Source: Rheinheimera sp. (GTDB lineage: Bacteria > Pseudomonadota > Gammaproteobacteria > Enterobacterales > Alteromonadaceae). From it: a stretch of 38,737 nucleotides of DNA. The DNA lies in contig SSFI01000016.1 in assembly GCA_008015325.1 (NCBI GenBank), positions 1 to 38,737 of the forward strand. The letters run 5' to 3'. This document shows positions 15,642-23,800 of this stretch, in pieces. Every line of letters begins with the position of its first letter. Position 1 is the stretch's first letter. The translations under genes were made by a program, and so were the position numbers. Under the pieces are notes generated by a model that saw only the letters and a program-made list of their open reading frames with translations, was not told where the DNA came from and did not search any database.

Positions 15642-17203
15642 ATCAGCTCAGTACTAATCCGCCAGCTCAGCGCATAAATCGTTAATTGCGGATTTGCGCC
15701 CAGACTACTTGGCAAAATCGAGCCATCACAAACCGTCAGGTTTTTCAGCTGCTGATGTGCACCGAAACTGTCGACGACGCCAGTCGCCGGGTCAGCACTC
15801 ATATTACAGCCGCCCATCACATGGGCTGAGGCTAAGGTCGCCCGATACCGCTGCAGCGGCAGTTCTGCAATCGCAGCTTTAGCCTCTGACCAGCTGCGAT
15901 ACAGCTTGGCATCGTCGTACACCGGTAACACCGCCGCCGCTCCCGCAGCAAACTGCACCTCGGCCATCGCCAGATAGGCGCGCCGCACGCCATCCCACAG
16001 ATAATCAGTCAGCGGATAATCCAGCTGCGGCTCGCCATCGCTGTCGAGCTGGACTGCACCGCCCTGCGCGTCCGGATGAAAACCATCACGCAACAACGCA
16101 ATAATCACTTGCAGATGATTAAACTGACGCATCAGGTCGGCATGCGCTTCGGCCATACCGGTCAATTTGCTCGCCATCAGCACCGGATGTAACGGCGGCA
16201 CTTCGAGCTTAAAGCCGGCCTGCGCCGCGTCTGGCCAGACAAACTGGTCAGAATAAATTGACTGCGGCGCGCCCTGATGGCCATGAACAGCTTCCGCAAA
16301 CAAAGCGCCGGAGATCACGCTGGGGTGCAGATAAGTATGTTTGCCAAGCCGGCCCGACGGGTCTGGTACTTTTGAGCGCAATAACAACGCCGGGCTATTT
16401 ATCGCGCCGCCTGCCAGCACATAATGGCGGGCACGGATGCGGATTTTAAGCCGCGGGTCGGTCTGAAACTGCGCATCGACCGGCACTGCCCAAAGCTCCT
16501 GAATTTGATTGCCGCGCCAGACCAGTTCCCGCACCGACACCCGGCTGATGAGCGTGGCACCGCCATCGAGCGCCACCGGAATAGTGGTCACCAGCATCGA
16601 CTGTTTGGCATTCAGCGGACAACCCATGCCGCAATAACCGGTATTGGCGCAGCCTTTGACGTTACGGTGGATCACTGTGTATTGCCAGCCGAGCGCCTGA
16701 CAACCGCGTTGCAGCGCGCCGTTGTTATGATTGGGCGTCAGCGCCCATTCACTGATATTGAGCCTGCCTGTGGCTAAATCTAAAAAAGGTTCTAACGCGC
16801 CGCTGCTGGCAAAATCCAGCCCAAATTGCTGTTCCCAGTATTTCAGTGTGTTGGCTGGTGTGCGAATTGAGGTAGTCCAGTTCACCGTGGTCGAGCCACC
16901 GACAGTGCGGCCCTGCAAAATGGAGATAGCCTGATCTTTGGTTTTGCGGCCGGCGCCATCCTGATACAGCTGCGGGTAGGCCCACCGTTCCTGTTGGCGG
17001 AAATCACTGCTGGAGTACAAAGCGCCGTGTTCTAACATCAGCACTTTAAAACCGGCCTGCGTCAGCAACTCTGCGGCAATACCGCCGCCGGCACCCGTAC
17101 CTATGATCGCCACGTCGGTATCAAATTGCTGATCGGTGGTCAGCGTACTGGCATCAATGTGCCGCCAGCCGCGAGTCAGCCCTTCGGCGATCGGATCATA
17201 CAT
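15623..17203 (-). CDS. GMC family oxidoreductase
   Basis: A 526-residue FAD-dependent dehydrogenase or oxidase of the glucose-methanol-choline superfamily. The FAD-binding motif AIIGTGAGGGIAAELL is at about 32-47; GRTVGGSTTVNW follows near 95-106. A cysteine cluster (GCANTGYCGMGCPLNAKQ) resembles that of long-chain alcohol oxidase-like members. The C-terminal HVMGGC histidine and NPQLTIYALS asparagine form the catalytic pair. There is no signal peptide, but its start overlaps the 3' end of a Tat-signal gene by eight bases, so export as a folded complex with that partner is likely. The substrate is unknown. Confidence 0.9.
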   Translation of the reverse strand: MYDPIAEGLTRGWRHIDASTLTTDQQFDTDVAIIGTGAGGGIAAELLTQAGFKVLMLEHGALYSSSDFRQQERWAYPQLYQDGAGRKTKDQAISILQGRTVGGSTTVNWTTSIRTPANTLKYWEQQFGLDFASSGALEPFLDLATGRLNISEWALTPNHNNGALQRGCQALGWQYTVIHRNVKGCANTGYCGMGCPLNAKQSMLVTTIPVALDGGATLISRVSVRELVWRGNQIQELWAVPVDAQFQTDPRLKIRIRARHYVLAGGAINSPALLLRSKVPDPSGRLGKHTYLHPSVISGALFAEAVHGHQGAPQSIYSDQFVWPDAAQAGFKLEVPPLHPVLMASKLTGMAEAHADLMRQFNHLQVIIALLRDGFHPDAQGGAVQLDSDGEPQLDYPLTDYLWDGVRRAYLAMAEVQFAAGAAAVLPVYDDAKLYRSWSEAKAAIAELPLQRYRATLASAHVMGGCNMSADPATGVVDSFGAHQQLKNLTVCDGSILPSSLGANPQLTIYALSWRISTELIKKLSV

Positions 17204-17705
17204 AAGGATTAAACTCCAGCGGCTGGTACTTTAAAGCGGGCCAATGTTGCGGCTGGCCATAATAGGCACCGTACAATAATTCGCGCAGGCCATGATAAGC
17301 CTGCTGCAGCGTTGCCAGATAACTGTCGCGCCAGCTGCTGAGCAAATGCAACCGGCTTTGCAGCGGCATCTCGTTCAGGCTGAGCCAATGCCCGAGCAAC
17401 GCCAGCTGGCCCAGCCGTTGTTGCAATAACAAAAACAACTGCTGTAATTCGGCCTGTTGCCGGCGCGGCAAAAATGGCAGGAATTGCAGCACGGCGTCGC
17501 GGCTGCACTGCAGCGCCGCCTGCTGCGCAGCGGCTTCTGCCGGTAAGGCACCTTGTAACAGCGCAGGTAACAACGCATCCAGCACTAAGGTCGCGGCGTC
17601 GCTGCGCTGCTGTGTGCTGCTTTGCAGTACCGGATAAAGCGTGAGGCCAAGGCTCAGGCCAACCCCCGCCCCGAGGCCAAGCATGATAAACTGTCGTCTT
17701 TGCAT
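17196..17705 (-). CDS. Tat-signal accessory subunit of the GMC oxidoreductase (gluconate 2-dehydrogenase subunit 3-like)
   Basis: A 169-residue protein starting MQRRQFIMLGLGAGVGLSLG, a twin-arginine-type leader (R3, R4) with a short hydrophobic stretch. The rest is helical and rich in Leu, Gln and Ala. It resembles the small gamma-type subunit found beside GMC dehydrogenases, which carries the export signal for the flavoprotein. The ATG at 17705 is chosen because the leader begins there; the longer frame adds 26 residues without a site. It overlaps the GMC gene by eight bases (translational coupling). The divergent yheT begins about 50 bp away. The family call rests on gene context and general features. 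Confidence 0.75.
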   Translation of the reverse strand: MQRRQFIMLGLGAGVGLSLGLTLYPVLQSSTQQRSDAATLVLDALLPALLQGALPAEAAAQQAALQCSRDAVLQFLPFLPRRQQAELQQLFLLLQQRLGQLALLGHWLSLNEMPLQSRLHLLSSWRDSYLATLQQAYHGLRELLYGAYYGQPQHWPALKYQPLEFNPYV

Positions 17706-17755
17706 TATTCTGGTCCGAACAGTTAAAAAACCATTGTTGTAGCAGGAGTTAAAAA

Positions 17756-18760
17756 TTGCAAGTCGCATCGCAGTCGGCGTCATTACCCGCTTTTAAGCCC
17801 GCATCCGGCCTGGGGAATGCCCACCTGCAAACCATTCTGGCAAAATATCTGGCACCGCGCCGTCCGCTGCATACGCGGGTCGAAATGCTGCAGCTGCCGG
17901 ATCAAGACGAGCTGCAACTGAACTGGAGTCTGGATGCAGAAGACTGCAGTAAACCCCTAGTGGTGTTATTGCACGGCCTGGAAGGCAATATTCACAGCCA
18001 CTATGTGCGGGGCATGTTTCATAGCCTGCACCAGCAGGGTTATGGCGTGGTGCTGATGCATTTTCGTGGCTGTCACGGCGTCGCCAATAAACTACCGCGC
18101 GCTTACCACTCTGGCGACACCGCTGACTTTGCCTTGTTGTTACAGCTGTGCCGCCAGCGTTATCCGCAGCGGCCATTATTAGCGGTTGGCTTTTCGCTGG
18201 GCGGCAATGTACTGGTGAAATATTGCGGTGAAAGCGGTGCCGACAATCTGCTGAGCGGTGCAGTCGCTGTCTGTGCCCCCTTAGCCCTGGCGCCAAGCAG
18301 CGACCGGATTAATCAGGGCTTCAGCAAAGTCTATCAGCGTTATCTGCTCGGTCGGCTGAAAGGCACTATGCAGCGCAAACTGGCCGTGCACGCCGATTTC
18401 CCGTTAGCGCTGACAGCAAAAGATATCAGTAAAATCCGTAGTATCCGCCAGTTTGACGACCTGCTGACGGCGCCGCTGCATGGCTTTCGCGATGCTGAAC
18501 ATTATTATCACAGCTGCAGTGGCTTAAATTTCCTGCCACAAGTGCAGAAGCCTTTGTTGCTGATCCACGCCCAAGATGACCCTTTTCTGGCGCCCGCGGT
18601 GCTCCCGACGCAACTGCCAGCAGCCGTGCAATTACAGCTGTGTCAACACGGCGGCCATGTCGGTTTTCTCAGTGGCAAGCCGTGGCGGCCACAGTACTGG
18701 CTGGATCAAGTGGTGCCAGCCTGGCTGAATCGTCTTTCTTACCAACAGGAAACCCTCTGA
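17756..18760 (+). CDS. yheT: YheT family alpha/beta hydrolase
   Basis: A 334-residue alpha/beta-fold hydrolase. The oxyanion loop LLHGLEGN, the nucleophile elbow GFSLGGN (Ser), the acid in HAQDDPFL and the histidine of HGGHVGF are all visible. The early motif GLGNAHLQTIL is characteristic of the YheT/ABHD1-3 group and must be inside the protein, so the TTG at 17756, with AGGAG about eight bases upstream, is taken as the start; the next ATG is too far in. The substrate is not known with certainty. It overlaps yheU by one base, as in an operon. Confidence 0.92.
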   Translation: MQVASQSASLPAFKPASGLGNAHLQTILAKYLAPRRPLHTRVEMLQLPDQDELQLNWSLDAEDCSKPLVVLLHGLEGNIHSHYVRGMFHSLHQQGYGVVLMHFRGCHGVANKLPRAYHSGDTADFALLLQLCRQRYPQRPLLAVGFSLGGNVLVKYCGESGADNLLSGAVAVCAPLALAPSSDRINQGFSKVYQRYLLGRLKGTMQRKLAVHADFPLALTAKDISKIRSIRQFDDLLTAPLHGFRDAEHYYHSCSGLNFLPQVQKPLLLIHAQDDPFLAPAVLPTQLPAAVQLQLCQHGGHVGFLSGKPWRPQYWLDQVVPAWLNRLSYQQETL

Positions 18761-19005
18761 TGCTGATCCCCTGGCAACAATTAAATGCTGACACCCTGCA
18801 GCGACTGATTGAAAGTTATGTGCTGCGCGAAGGCACAGATTATGGTGACGAAGAAGTCAGCCTGGCAGAGAAAACCGCCGCAGTGCTGCAACAAATCCAG
18901 CAAGGCCAGGTGCTGATCCTGTATTCAGAACTGCATGAATCCGTTGATTTGTTAACCAAACACCAATATCAGCAGTTATTACAAAACGACCCGACAACCG
19001 AATAG
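18760..19005 (+). CDS. yheU: UPF0270 protein YheU
   Basis: An 81-residue acidic protein of the UPF0270 family, with the typical MLIPWQQLNADTL start and the LIESYVLREGTDYGDEE segment. No function is established. The start ATG shares its first base with the yheT stop (TGATG), and AGGAAA lies about eight bases upstream. It is convergent with cysQ; the 95 bases between the two genes contain no convincing terminator. Confidence 0.93.
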   Translation: MLIPWQQLNADTLQRLIESYVLREGTDYGDEEVSLAEKTAAVLQQIQQGQVLILYSELHESVDLLTKHQYQQLLQNDPTTE

Positions 19006-19100
19006 CAGCATGGTGCTGATGGTCTGCGCAATGAGACAGTGAGTCGATATACCGGCACCGCGCAGGCATGCCCGGCTGGAGAATAGCGTTTACACCGCAC

Positions 19101-19931
19101 TTAGCCGGTAATAGGACGTGGCGTCGGATGCGGCTGGATAAGTTCAGGCCAGGCCATCGTCGACTGGCCAATCACCATAAAATCCGGATTGGCTAAGGTT
19201 TCGCGCTGATTGTAACTGAGTGGAAAGAACTGACTATCGAGAATACGGCCACCGGCTTCTTCGACAATGATATGCACGGCACCAGTATCCCACTCGCCGG
19301 TCGGGCCAAGCCGCATATAACAATCCGCCCCGCCTTCGGCCACTAGGCAGCTTTTCAGCGAACAACTGCCAAGTGCAATAAATTCAGCCTGTAGCTGCGG
19401 TGCCAACAAGGCGCTGATCAGATGCTGCGGTTGACGGCGACTGACGGCAATGCGCAACGGGTCACCTTGCTGATGCTGCCGCACTTTGATGTGATTAATC
19501 AGATGGCGTTGTTGTTTAAAAGCGCCATGACCACGGGTGGCGTAATACCAGATTTGTTCTTTTGGCCAATAAATCACGCCAAGCGCCGGCCAGCCATGTT
19601 CCACCAATGCGATGCTGACGGCAAAATCGCCGCTACGGGCGACAAATTCCTGGGTGCCGTCCATCGGGTCAATCAGCCAGTAACGCGGCCAGTGCTGACG
19701 CTGTGCAAGCGGCACTAAATGGCTTTCTTCTGAGATCACCGGGATGTCCGGTGTCAGTTCGGATAATTGCTCAATAATGATTTGATTAGCGGCATAATCG
19801 GCGGCGGTCACCGGGCTGTTGTCAGACTTGGTTTCTGCCTGAACTTCGCCGCTAAGATACATCTGCCACAGGCGTTCACCCGCTTGTTGCGCTGTGATTT
19901 TAACCGGTTCGAGCAGTTTACTTAAAAACAT
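19101..19931 (-). CDS. cysQ: 3'(2'),5'-bisphosphate nucleotidase
   Basis: A 276-residue magnesium-dependent phosphatase of the inositol monophosphatase fold. It hydrolyses 3'-phosphoadenosine 5'-phosphate to AMP, removing an inhibitor made during sulfate assimilation. Metal-binding motifs are ISEES (66-70), LIDPMDGTQEF (86-96) and the later GPTGEWDTGA. The length is slightly above the E. coli protein (246) owing to the C-terminus. It starts within the end of nudE (14-base overlap), so the two are one transcription unit. Confidence 0.95.
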   Translation of the reverse strand: MFLSKLLEPVKITAQQAGERLWQMYLSGEVQAETKSDNSPVTAADYAANQIIIEQLSELTPDIPVISEESHLVPLAQRQHWPRYWLIDPMDGTQEFVARSGDFAVSIALVEHGWPALGVIYWPKEQIWYYATRGHGAFKQQRHLINHIKVRQHQQGDPLRIAVSRRQPQHLISALLAPQLQAEFIALGSCSLKSCLVAEGGADCYMRLGPTGEWDTGAVHIIVEEAGGRILDSQFFPLSYNQRETLANPDFMVIGQSTMAWPELIQPHPTPRPITG

Positions 19932-20496
19932 CGGGGTGGCTGTCCAGATATTTGCGGGCCAGGAATAACGCGGCCACGCTGCGAGCTTCAGTAAAATCGG
20001 CCTGTGCCAGCAATTCGTCCAGTTGGTCCCAGCGCCATTGCACCAGTTCTAATGGCTCAGGTTCGTCGCCTTCCAGCCGTTCGGCATAAAGGCCACCGGC
20101 CAGCACAATTTGCATTGTAGCATTAAAATATCCCGGAGCGAGCGCGACGCTGCGCAGCTCCCGCAGCCAGGTGGCGCCAAAACCGGCTTCTTCTTTGAGT
20201 TCGCGGTCAGCGGCCTGCAATGCAGTTTCACCCGGGTCGATCAGCCCTTTCGGGAACCCAAGCTGGTAATCGTCTGTGCCGGCGCAATATTCACGAATAA
20301 GGTAAAAATGTTGTGGATCAGGGCAAGCCACCACCATTACAGCACCACGGCCAGAACCGCGCATCCGCTCGAATAAACGTTCTTCGCCATTACTGAATTG
20401 CAACTGCACCTGTTCAATCTTAAACAGGCGGCTTTGTGCCACGATTTCCTGCGCCAGAATGCGCGGTTTTTGCTTTGAATGCGGTTTGTCCGCCAT
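19918..20496 (-). CDS. nudE: ADP compounds hydrolase NudE
   Basis: A 192-residue Nudix hydrolase acting on ADP-ribose, Ap3A and NADH-like ADP compounds. The Nudix box is at 84-106 (GLIDPGETALQAADRELKEEAGF in part). The start ATG at 20496 is preceded by a purine-rich AGGCAGAG site; longer frames run into the divergent yrfG. Together with cysQ it forms a two-gene nucleotide-hydrolysing operon, an arrangement common beside type II secretion clusters in vibrios and relatives. Confidence 0.94.
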   Translation of the reverse strand: MADKPHSKQKPRILAQEIVAQSRLFKIEQVQLQFSNGEERLFERMRGSGRGAVMVVACPDPQHFYLIREYCAGTDDYQLGFPKGLIDPGETALQAADRELKEEAGFGATWLRELRSVALAPGYFNATMQIVLAGGLYAERLEGDEPEPLELVQWRWDQLDELLAQADFTEARSVAALFLARKYLDSHPDVFK

Positions 20497-20554
20497 AGCT
20501 CTGCCTCTGCTACAATGGCACTTCACTTTGCCTGCACTACTATAAATCGGAAAG

Positions 20555-21247
20555 ATGGAAAAACCTATGCTGGATTGGTCGGCGATCGATACTGTTTTAC
20601 TGGATATGGACGGCACTTTGCTCGACCTGCATTTTGATAACCATTTCTGGCTGGAGCATTTACCAAAACGCTGGAGTGAACTCACCGGCATCGACGAGGC
20701 CGAAGCGCGCGCTACGCTGCGGGCTGAATACGCCGTGTTGCAAGGCAAAATTGAATGGTATTGCCTCGACTACTGGACACGCCGGCTGAACTTACCTATC
20801 ACCGCGCTTAAACGCGAGATCAGCGACAAAATCGCCATGCGCGAAGACACGCCGCCATTCCTGCAAGCGCTGCAACAAAGTGGCCGCCGCATCGTGCTGG
20901 TGACCAATGCGCACCCGGACAGTCTGTCACTAAAAGTCGAGCTGACACCACTCGCCGCTTATATCGATGAACTGATTTCAACCCACGAATTTGGCGTGAC
21001 CAAAGAACAACAGGCGTTGTGGCAACAGCTGCAGGCACGGCTCGGTTTCGACGCCAAACGCACGCTGTTTGTCGACGACAGCCTGCCGATTTTGCATGCC
21101 GCCCGGCAGTTTGGTATCGCCCATCTGTTGGCCGTCGCCAATCCGGACAGCCAGCAACCGGTGCGCAGCATCGATGAATTTCCGGCTATTGTGGATTACC
21201 GCGTTTTGCTGGCCGATATTCTGGCAGCGCCGGTCAAAGCCGACTGA
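20555..21247 (+). CDS. yrfG: GMP/IMP nucleotidase YrfG (HAD superfamily)
   Basis: A 230-residue HAD phosphatase that dephosphorylates purine nucleotides. Motif I is LLDMDGTLLDL, motif II is in LVTNAHPDS, and motif IV is TLFVDDSLPIL. WYCLDYWTRRL and the NPDS segment match YrfG closely. Two ATGs are possible: 20555 is only a few bases after a TATAAA box and would be nearly leaderless, while 20567 has GGAAA five bases upstream. In E. coli yrfG is next to hslR-hslO; here the type II secretion operon sits between them. Confidence 0.93.
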   Translation: MEKPMLDWSAIDTVLLDMDGTLLDLHFDNHFWLEHLPKRWSELTGIDEAEARATLRAEYAVLQGKIEWYCLDYWTRRLNLPITALKREISDKIAMREDTPPFLQALQQSGRRIVLVTNAHPDSLSLKVELTPLAAYIDELISTHEFGVTKEQQALWQQLQARLGFDAKRTLFVDDSLPILHAARQFGIAHLLAVANPDSQQPVRSIDEFPAIVDYRVLLADILAAPVKAD

Positions 21248-21271
21248 AGTCATCCCCCAGTGCGCAAAAAT

Positions 21272-21293
21272 AACGCCAGCAAATGCTGGCGTT
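21272..21293. terminator. Bidirectional terminator between yrfG and gspN
   Basis: AACGCCAGCA (21272-21281), AA, TGCTGGCGTT (21284-21293). T-rich sequence follows on both strands (CTTATTTT on plus, ATTTTTGC on minus), so it closes both yrfG and the whole gsp operon. Confidence 0.88.
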
Positions 21294-21321
21294 CTTATTT
21301 TCAATCTGGTGCTTTTAGCTG

Positions 21322-22086
21322 TTACTGCGTGCGAATTTGGCCGCCGAACTGAATGTTGTAACGGCCTTCAGCGTCCGGCTGCGATACAAAGCGCATCGCT
21401 TCATGTACTTCTTTGGGCATCGACGCATCCGGCTTGAGCGTACCAGACAACTGATAACGGCCGGCCATCACGTCAGCGGTGACGGCTAATGCCAGCGGAT
21501 TATCCGGCTTGGTCACCAGCCGCAGATTGCCTTGTTCGCAGCTCAGCGTGGCGTCAATCTGACGTAAATCCAGCCAGCCAACGGGCGATTTCAGCCGCGC
21601 CTGCTGCCAGCTGGCGCTGCCGTCTAAGGCAGCACAATAAGGCTCGCCTTTGGTAAAGTTTTTAATATTCAGCACAATAGCGCCGCTGGTATCCACTGGC
21701 ATCGGTAACTGCAGATTGCGCATCACACCAGCCACAGGCCAGCGCACTGTCGCCTGCTGCAGTGCATAGCTACCAGGGCTGACGTGACCGGTGAGGTTCA
21801 GATAAGGCTGGCTGTCGTCTTTGACATCACCGGCATTAAGCCGCACACCAAGCCGCCCACGCCATAACGAAGTCAGCTCCAGCTGCCAGCGCAGATTGGT
21901 CAGATAGACCGGCGGGCGCGACAACACATCAATCTGGCCCTGCCACAAAGTACCCTGCACTTTGCCGAGCTGCACTTCTGCCGGCATTGGCACTAACTTC
22001 AGCCAGACCGACGCCGGCGTCAGCACTACCATAAAAATCACATAAGCCAACACGCCCGTGACGATAAACCCGAACTTCTTCATCAA
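21322..22086 (-). CDS. gspN: Type II secretion protein N
   Basis: A 254-residue protein with one N-terminal membrane segment (FGFIVTGVLAYVIFMVVLT) and a periplasmic domain rich in beta strands. GspN is not present in all type II systems and its role is unclear. The TLWQGQIDVLSRPPVYLTNLRW region is typical. It is the last gene of the operon, 62 bases after gspM, and ends just before the shared terminator. Confidence 0.88.
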   Translation of the reverse strand: MMKKFGFIVTGVLAYVIFMVVLTPASVWLKLVPMPAEVQLGKVQGTLWQGQIDVLSRPPVYLTNLRWQLELTSLWRGRLGVRLNAGDVKDDSQPYLNLTGHVSPGSYALQQATVRWPVAGVMRNLQLPMPVDTSGAIVLNIKNFTKGEPYCAALDGSASWQQARLKSPVGWLDLRQIDATLSCEQGNLRLVTKPDNPLALAVTADVMAGRYQLSGTLKPDASMPKEVHEAMRFVSQPDAEGRYNIQFGGQIRTQ

Positions 22087-22148
22087 TCTCTCTCAATTGC
22101 TGCGACCACCACTGGTCGGTCACTTGGCCAATGGCCTTATTCCGGCAT

Positions 22149-22610
22149 CTATTCCAACACCAGGCGCCGCACCCGGACCACACCCGAGACTTCAGTATCA
22201 GTGACTTCCAGCTGTACCAGCCTGACGCCATGTTCGCCTTGCAGCTGCTGCAACCAACGCAGCAATTGCTCAAAGGGTACATCGTCCAGCATCAGGTCGA
22301 GTTGCTCGTCTTTTGGCTGCATCCGGCTGACTTTAATCTGAAATTGCTGGCTGCTTTGCGACACTTTGTCGCTGAGGCTACCACCGGCAGCACTGGCCGG
22401 TGCCGTAGCGAGCTGCGGCATTTTTCCCTTCAGCCAGACCAGCTGCTCCGCCGCAGTCTGCGCCGCCAGTGCCTGACTATCGCGGGCCTGATGCAACGGC
22501 AGCCAGATCAGCGCATAAAACAAACCAATGCCGCCCACCACGCCGAGCACACTCAATAATTGCTGCTCACGGCGCTGCAGACCATTCCACCATAACAAAA
22601 CTGCTTTCAT
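22149..22610 (-). CDS. gspM: Type II secretion inner membrane protein M
   Basis: A 153-residue bitopic inner membrane protein. A short cytoplasmic start (MKAVLLWWNGLQRREQQLL) is followed by one membrane segment and a periplasmic ferredoxin-like domain. GspM binds GspL and helps hold the ATPase platform. It starts inside the gspL stop codon (ATGA overlap), and the length is normal for the family. Confidence 0.93.
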   Translation of the reverse strand: MKAVLLWWNGLQRREQQLLSVLGVVGGIGLFYALIWLPLHQARDSQALAAQTAAEQLVWLKGKMPQLATAPASAAGGSLSDKVSQSSQQFQIKVSRMQPKDEQLDLMLDDVPFEQLLRWLQQLQGEHGVRLVQLEVTDTEVSGVVRVRRLVLE

Positions 22611-23800
22611 GATTTACTCCGCAGCGTCAGCGTACCCTGCACTTTGCCGTCAATCTGACTGAGCGTCCCCTGATCGACCTGATAACCCTGCTGCTGTAAC
22701 TGGGCTTTTAAGGCTTCAAAGCGCTGGAAACTGGCCGCAGTTGCGAGCAGCTTTAATTCAGATTTTTTACTGTCGAATTTCAGGTTATTCAGCACCACCG
22801 GTTCAGCACCGCCCAGGGCTGGTGTCATCCCGTCCAGCAACGCCAGCAGGTTATGTTGGCCCTGCGTACTGCTCGCAGTCAGTTTGCGCTCAACCTGACG
22901 TTTCAGATTGACGATCCGCTCCTGCGGGAATTGCTGTTTATACAAGGCACTGGCCTCGGACCTGGCTGTGGCCGCTTCCCGGCTGAACTTCCAGGCTTCG
23001 GCACCGACCAGACATAAATACAATACAGCGCAAGCCGCCGCCAGACTGCCGCTTAAGCGCCACTGTACCCAATGTTTATTGCTGACTTTTTTCGGCGCAT
23101 AGGCACCCTGTAATAAATTAAACGGCACAGTATCGAGCTGCTGCGCCAGCAATGCCAGTGGCAACTCGGCCGGCGCCAGCTGATGCAGCTGACCGGCACA
23201 GCTGTCTGGCCAGGGACTGTAACTCAGAATTTCCGGCAAAGCCGCTAACTGTAGATAATCCGGCCACCAGCTGTCATCGATACAACTACCTTGCCAGTCG
23301 CCGTGGCGAAGTAACCACTGGCTGCCCAGCTGCACGGCCACCGGTTGTTCCATAAGCGGTAATAACAAAGCGTCCGGTAATAACCGGCGCGGGGCAAAAC
23401 CGGCTTGTTGTAGCAGGTCCAGCCATTGTTCCAGCAGACTGCGTCTGAGTACCGCGACCTGCTGCAGATATTGGCTATCGCGTTGAATAGTCTGCGCCGA
23501 TAATACCAGCAGCTGTTCGATATCTTCAGCCTGCTCTTCTTCCAGCATATATGGCAAAGCCTGCAGCATTTGCCGGTTCGGTTTGCCAGGCAGAGCCACT
23601 TCTTTCAGCACCACATCACAGGCCGGCAACAAAGCGGTCAACGGCCGCTCGACGCCAATGCGCTCAGCTAAGCCTGTCAGTTCACTGGCATCCGCCAGTT
23701 GGCCTGAGGCTATCACTTCGGCCGACGCCGCCGACCAAATCAGCCACCACACCGGCTGCTGCGGCACACTGCCAAGTCTGATGATTAATTGTTCACTCAC
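22607..23800 (-). CDS. gspL: Type II secretion protein L
   Basis: A 397-residue protein with an actin-like cytoplasmic domain (about 1-245), one membrane segment (about 255-272) and a small periplasmic domain. It anchors the ATPase GspE to the inner membrane and pairs with GspM. The LPYMLEEEQAEDIEQL segment is characteristic. The start codon is GTG, overlapping the gspK stop by four bases (GTGA). Confidence 0.94.
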   Translation of the reverse strand: MSEQLIIRLGSVPQQPVWWLIWSAASAEVIASGQLADASELTGLAERIGVERPLTALLPACDVVLKEVALPGKPNRQMLQALPYMLEEEQAEDIEQLLVLSAQTIQRDSQYLQQVAVLRRSLLEQWLDLLQQAGFAPRRLLPDALLLPLMEQPVAVQLGSQWLLRHGDWQGSCIDDSWWPDYLQLAALPEILSYSPWPDSCAGQLHQLAPAELPLALLAQQLDTVPFNLLQGAYAPKKVSNKHWVQWRLSGSLAAACAVLYLCLVGAEAWKFSREAATARSEASALYKQQFPQERIVNLKRQVERKLTASSTQGQHNLLALLDGMTPALGGAEPVVLNNLKFDSKKSELKLLATAASFQRFEALKAQLQQQGYQVDQGTLSQIDGKVQGTLTLRSKS

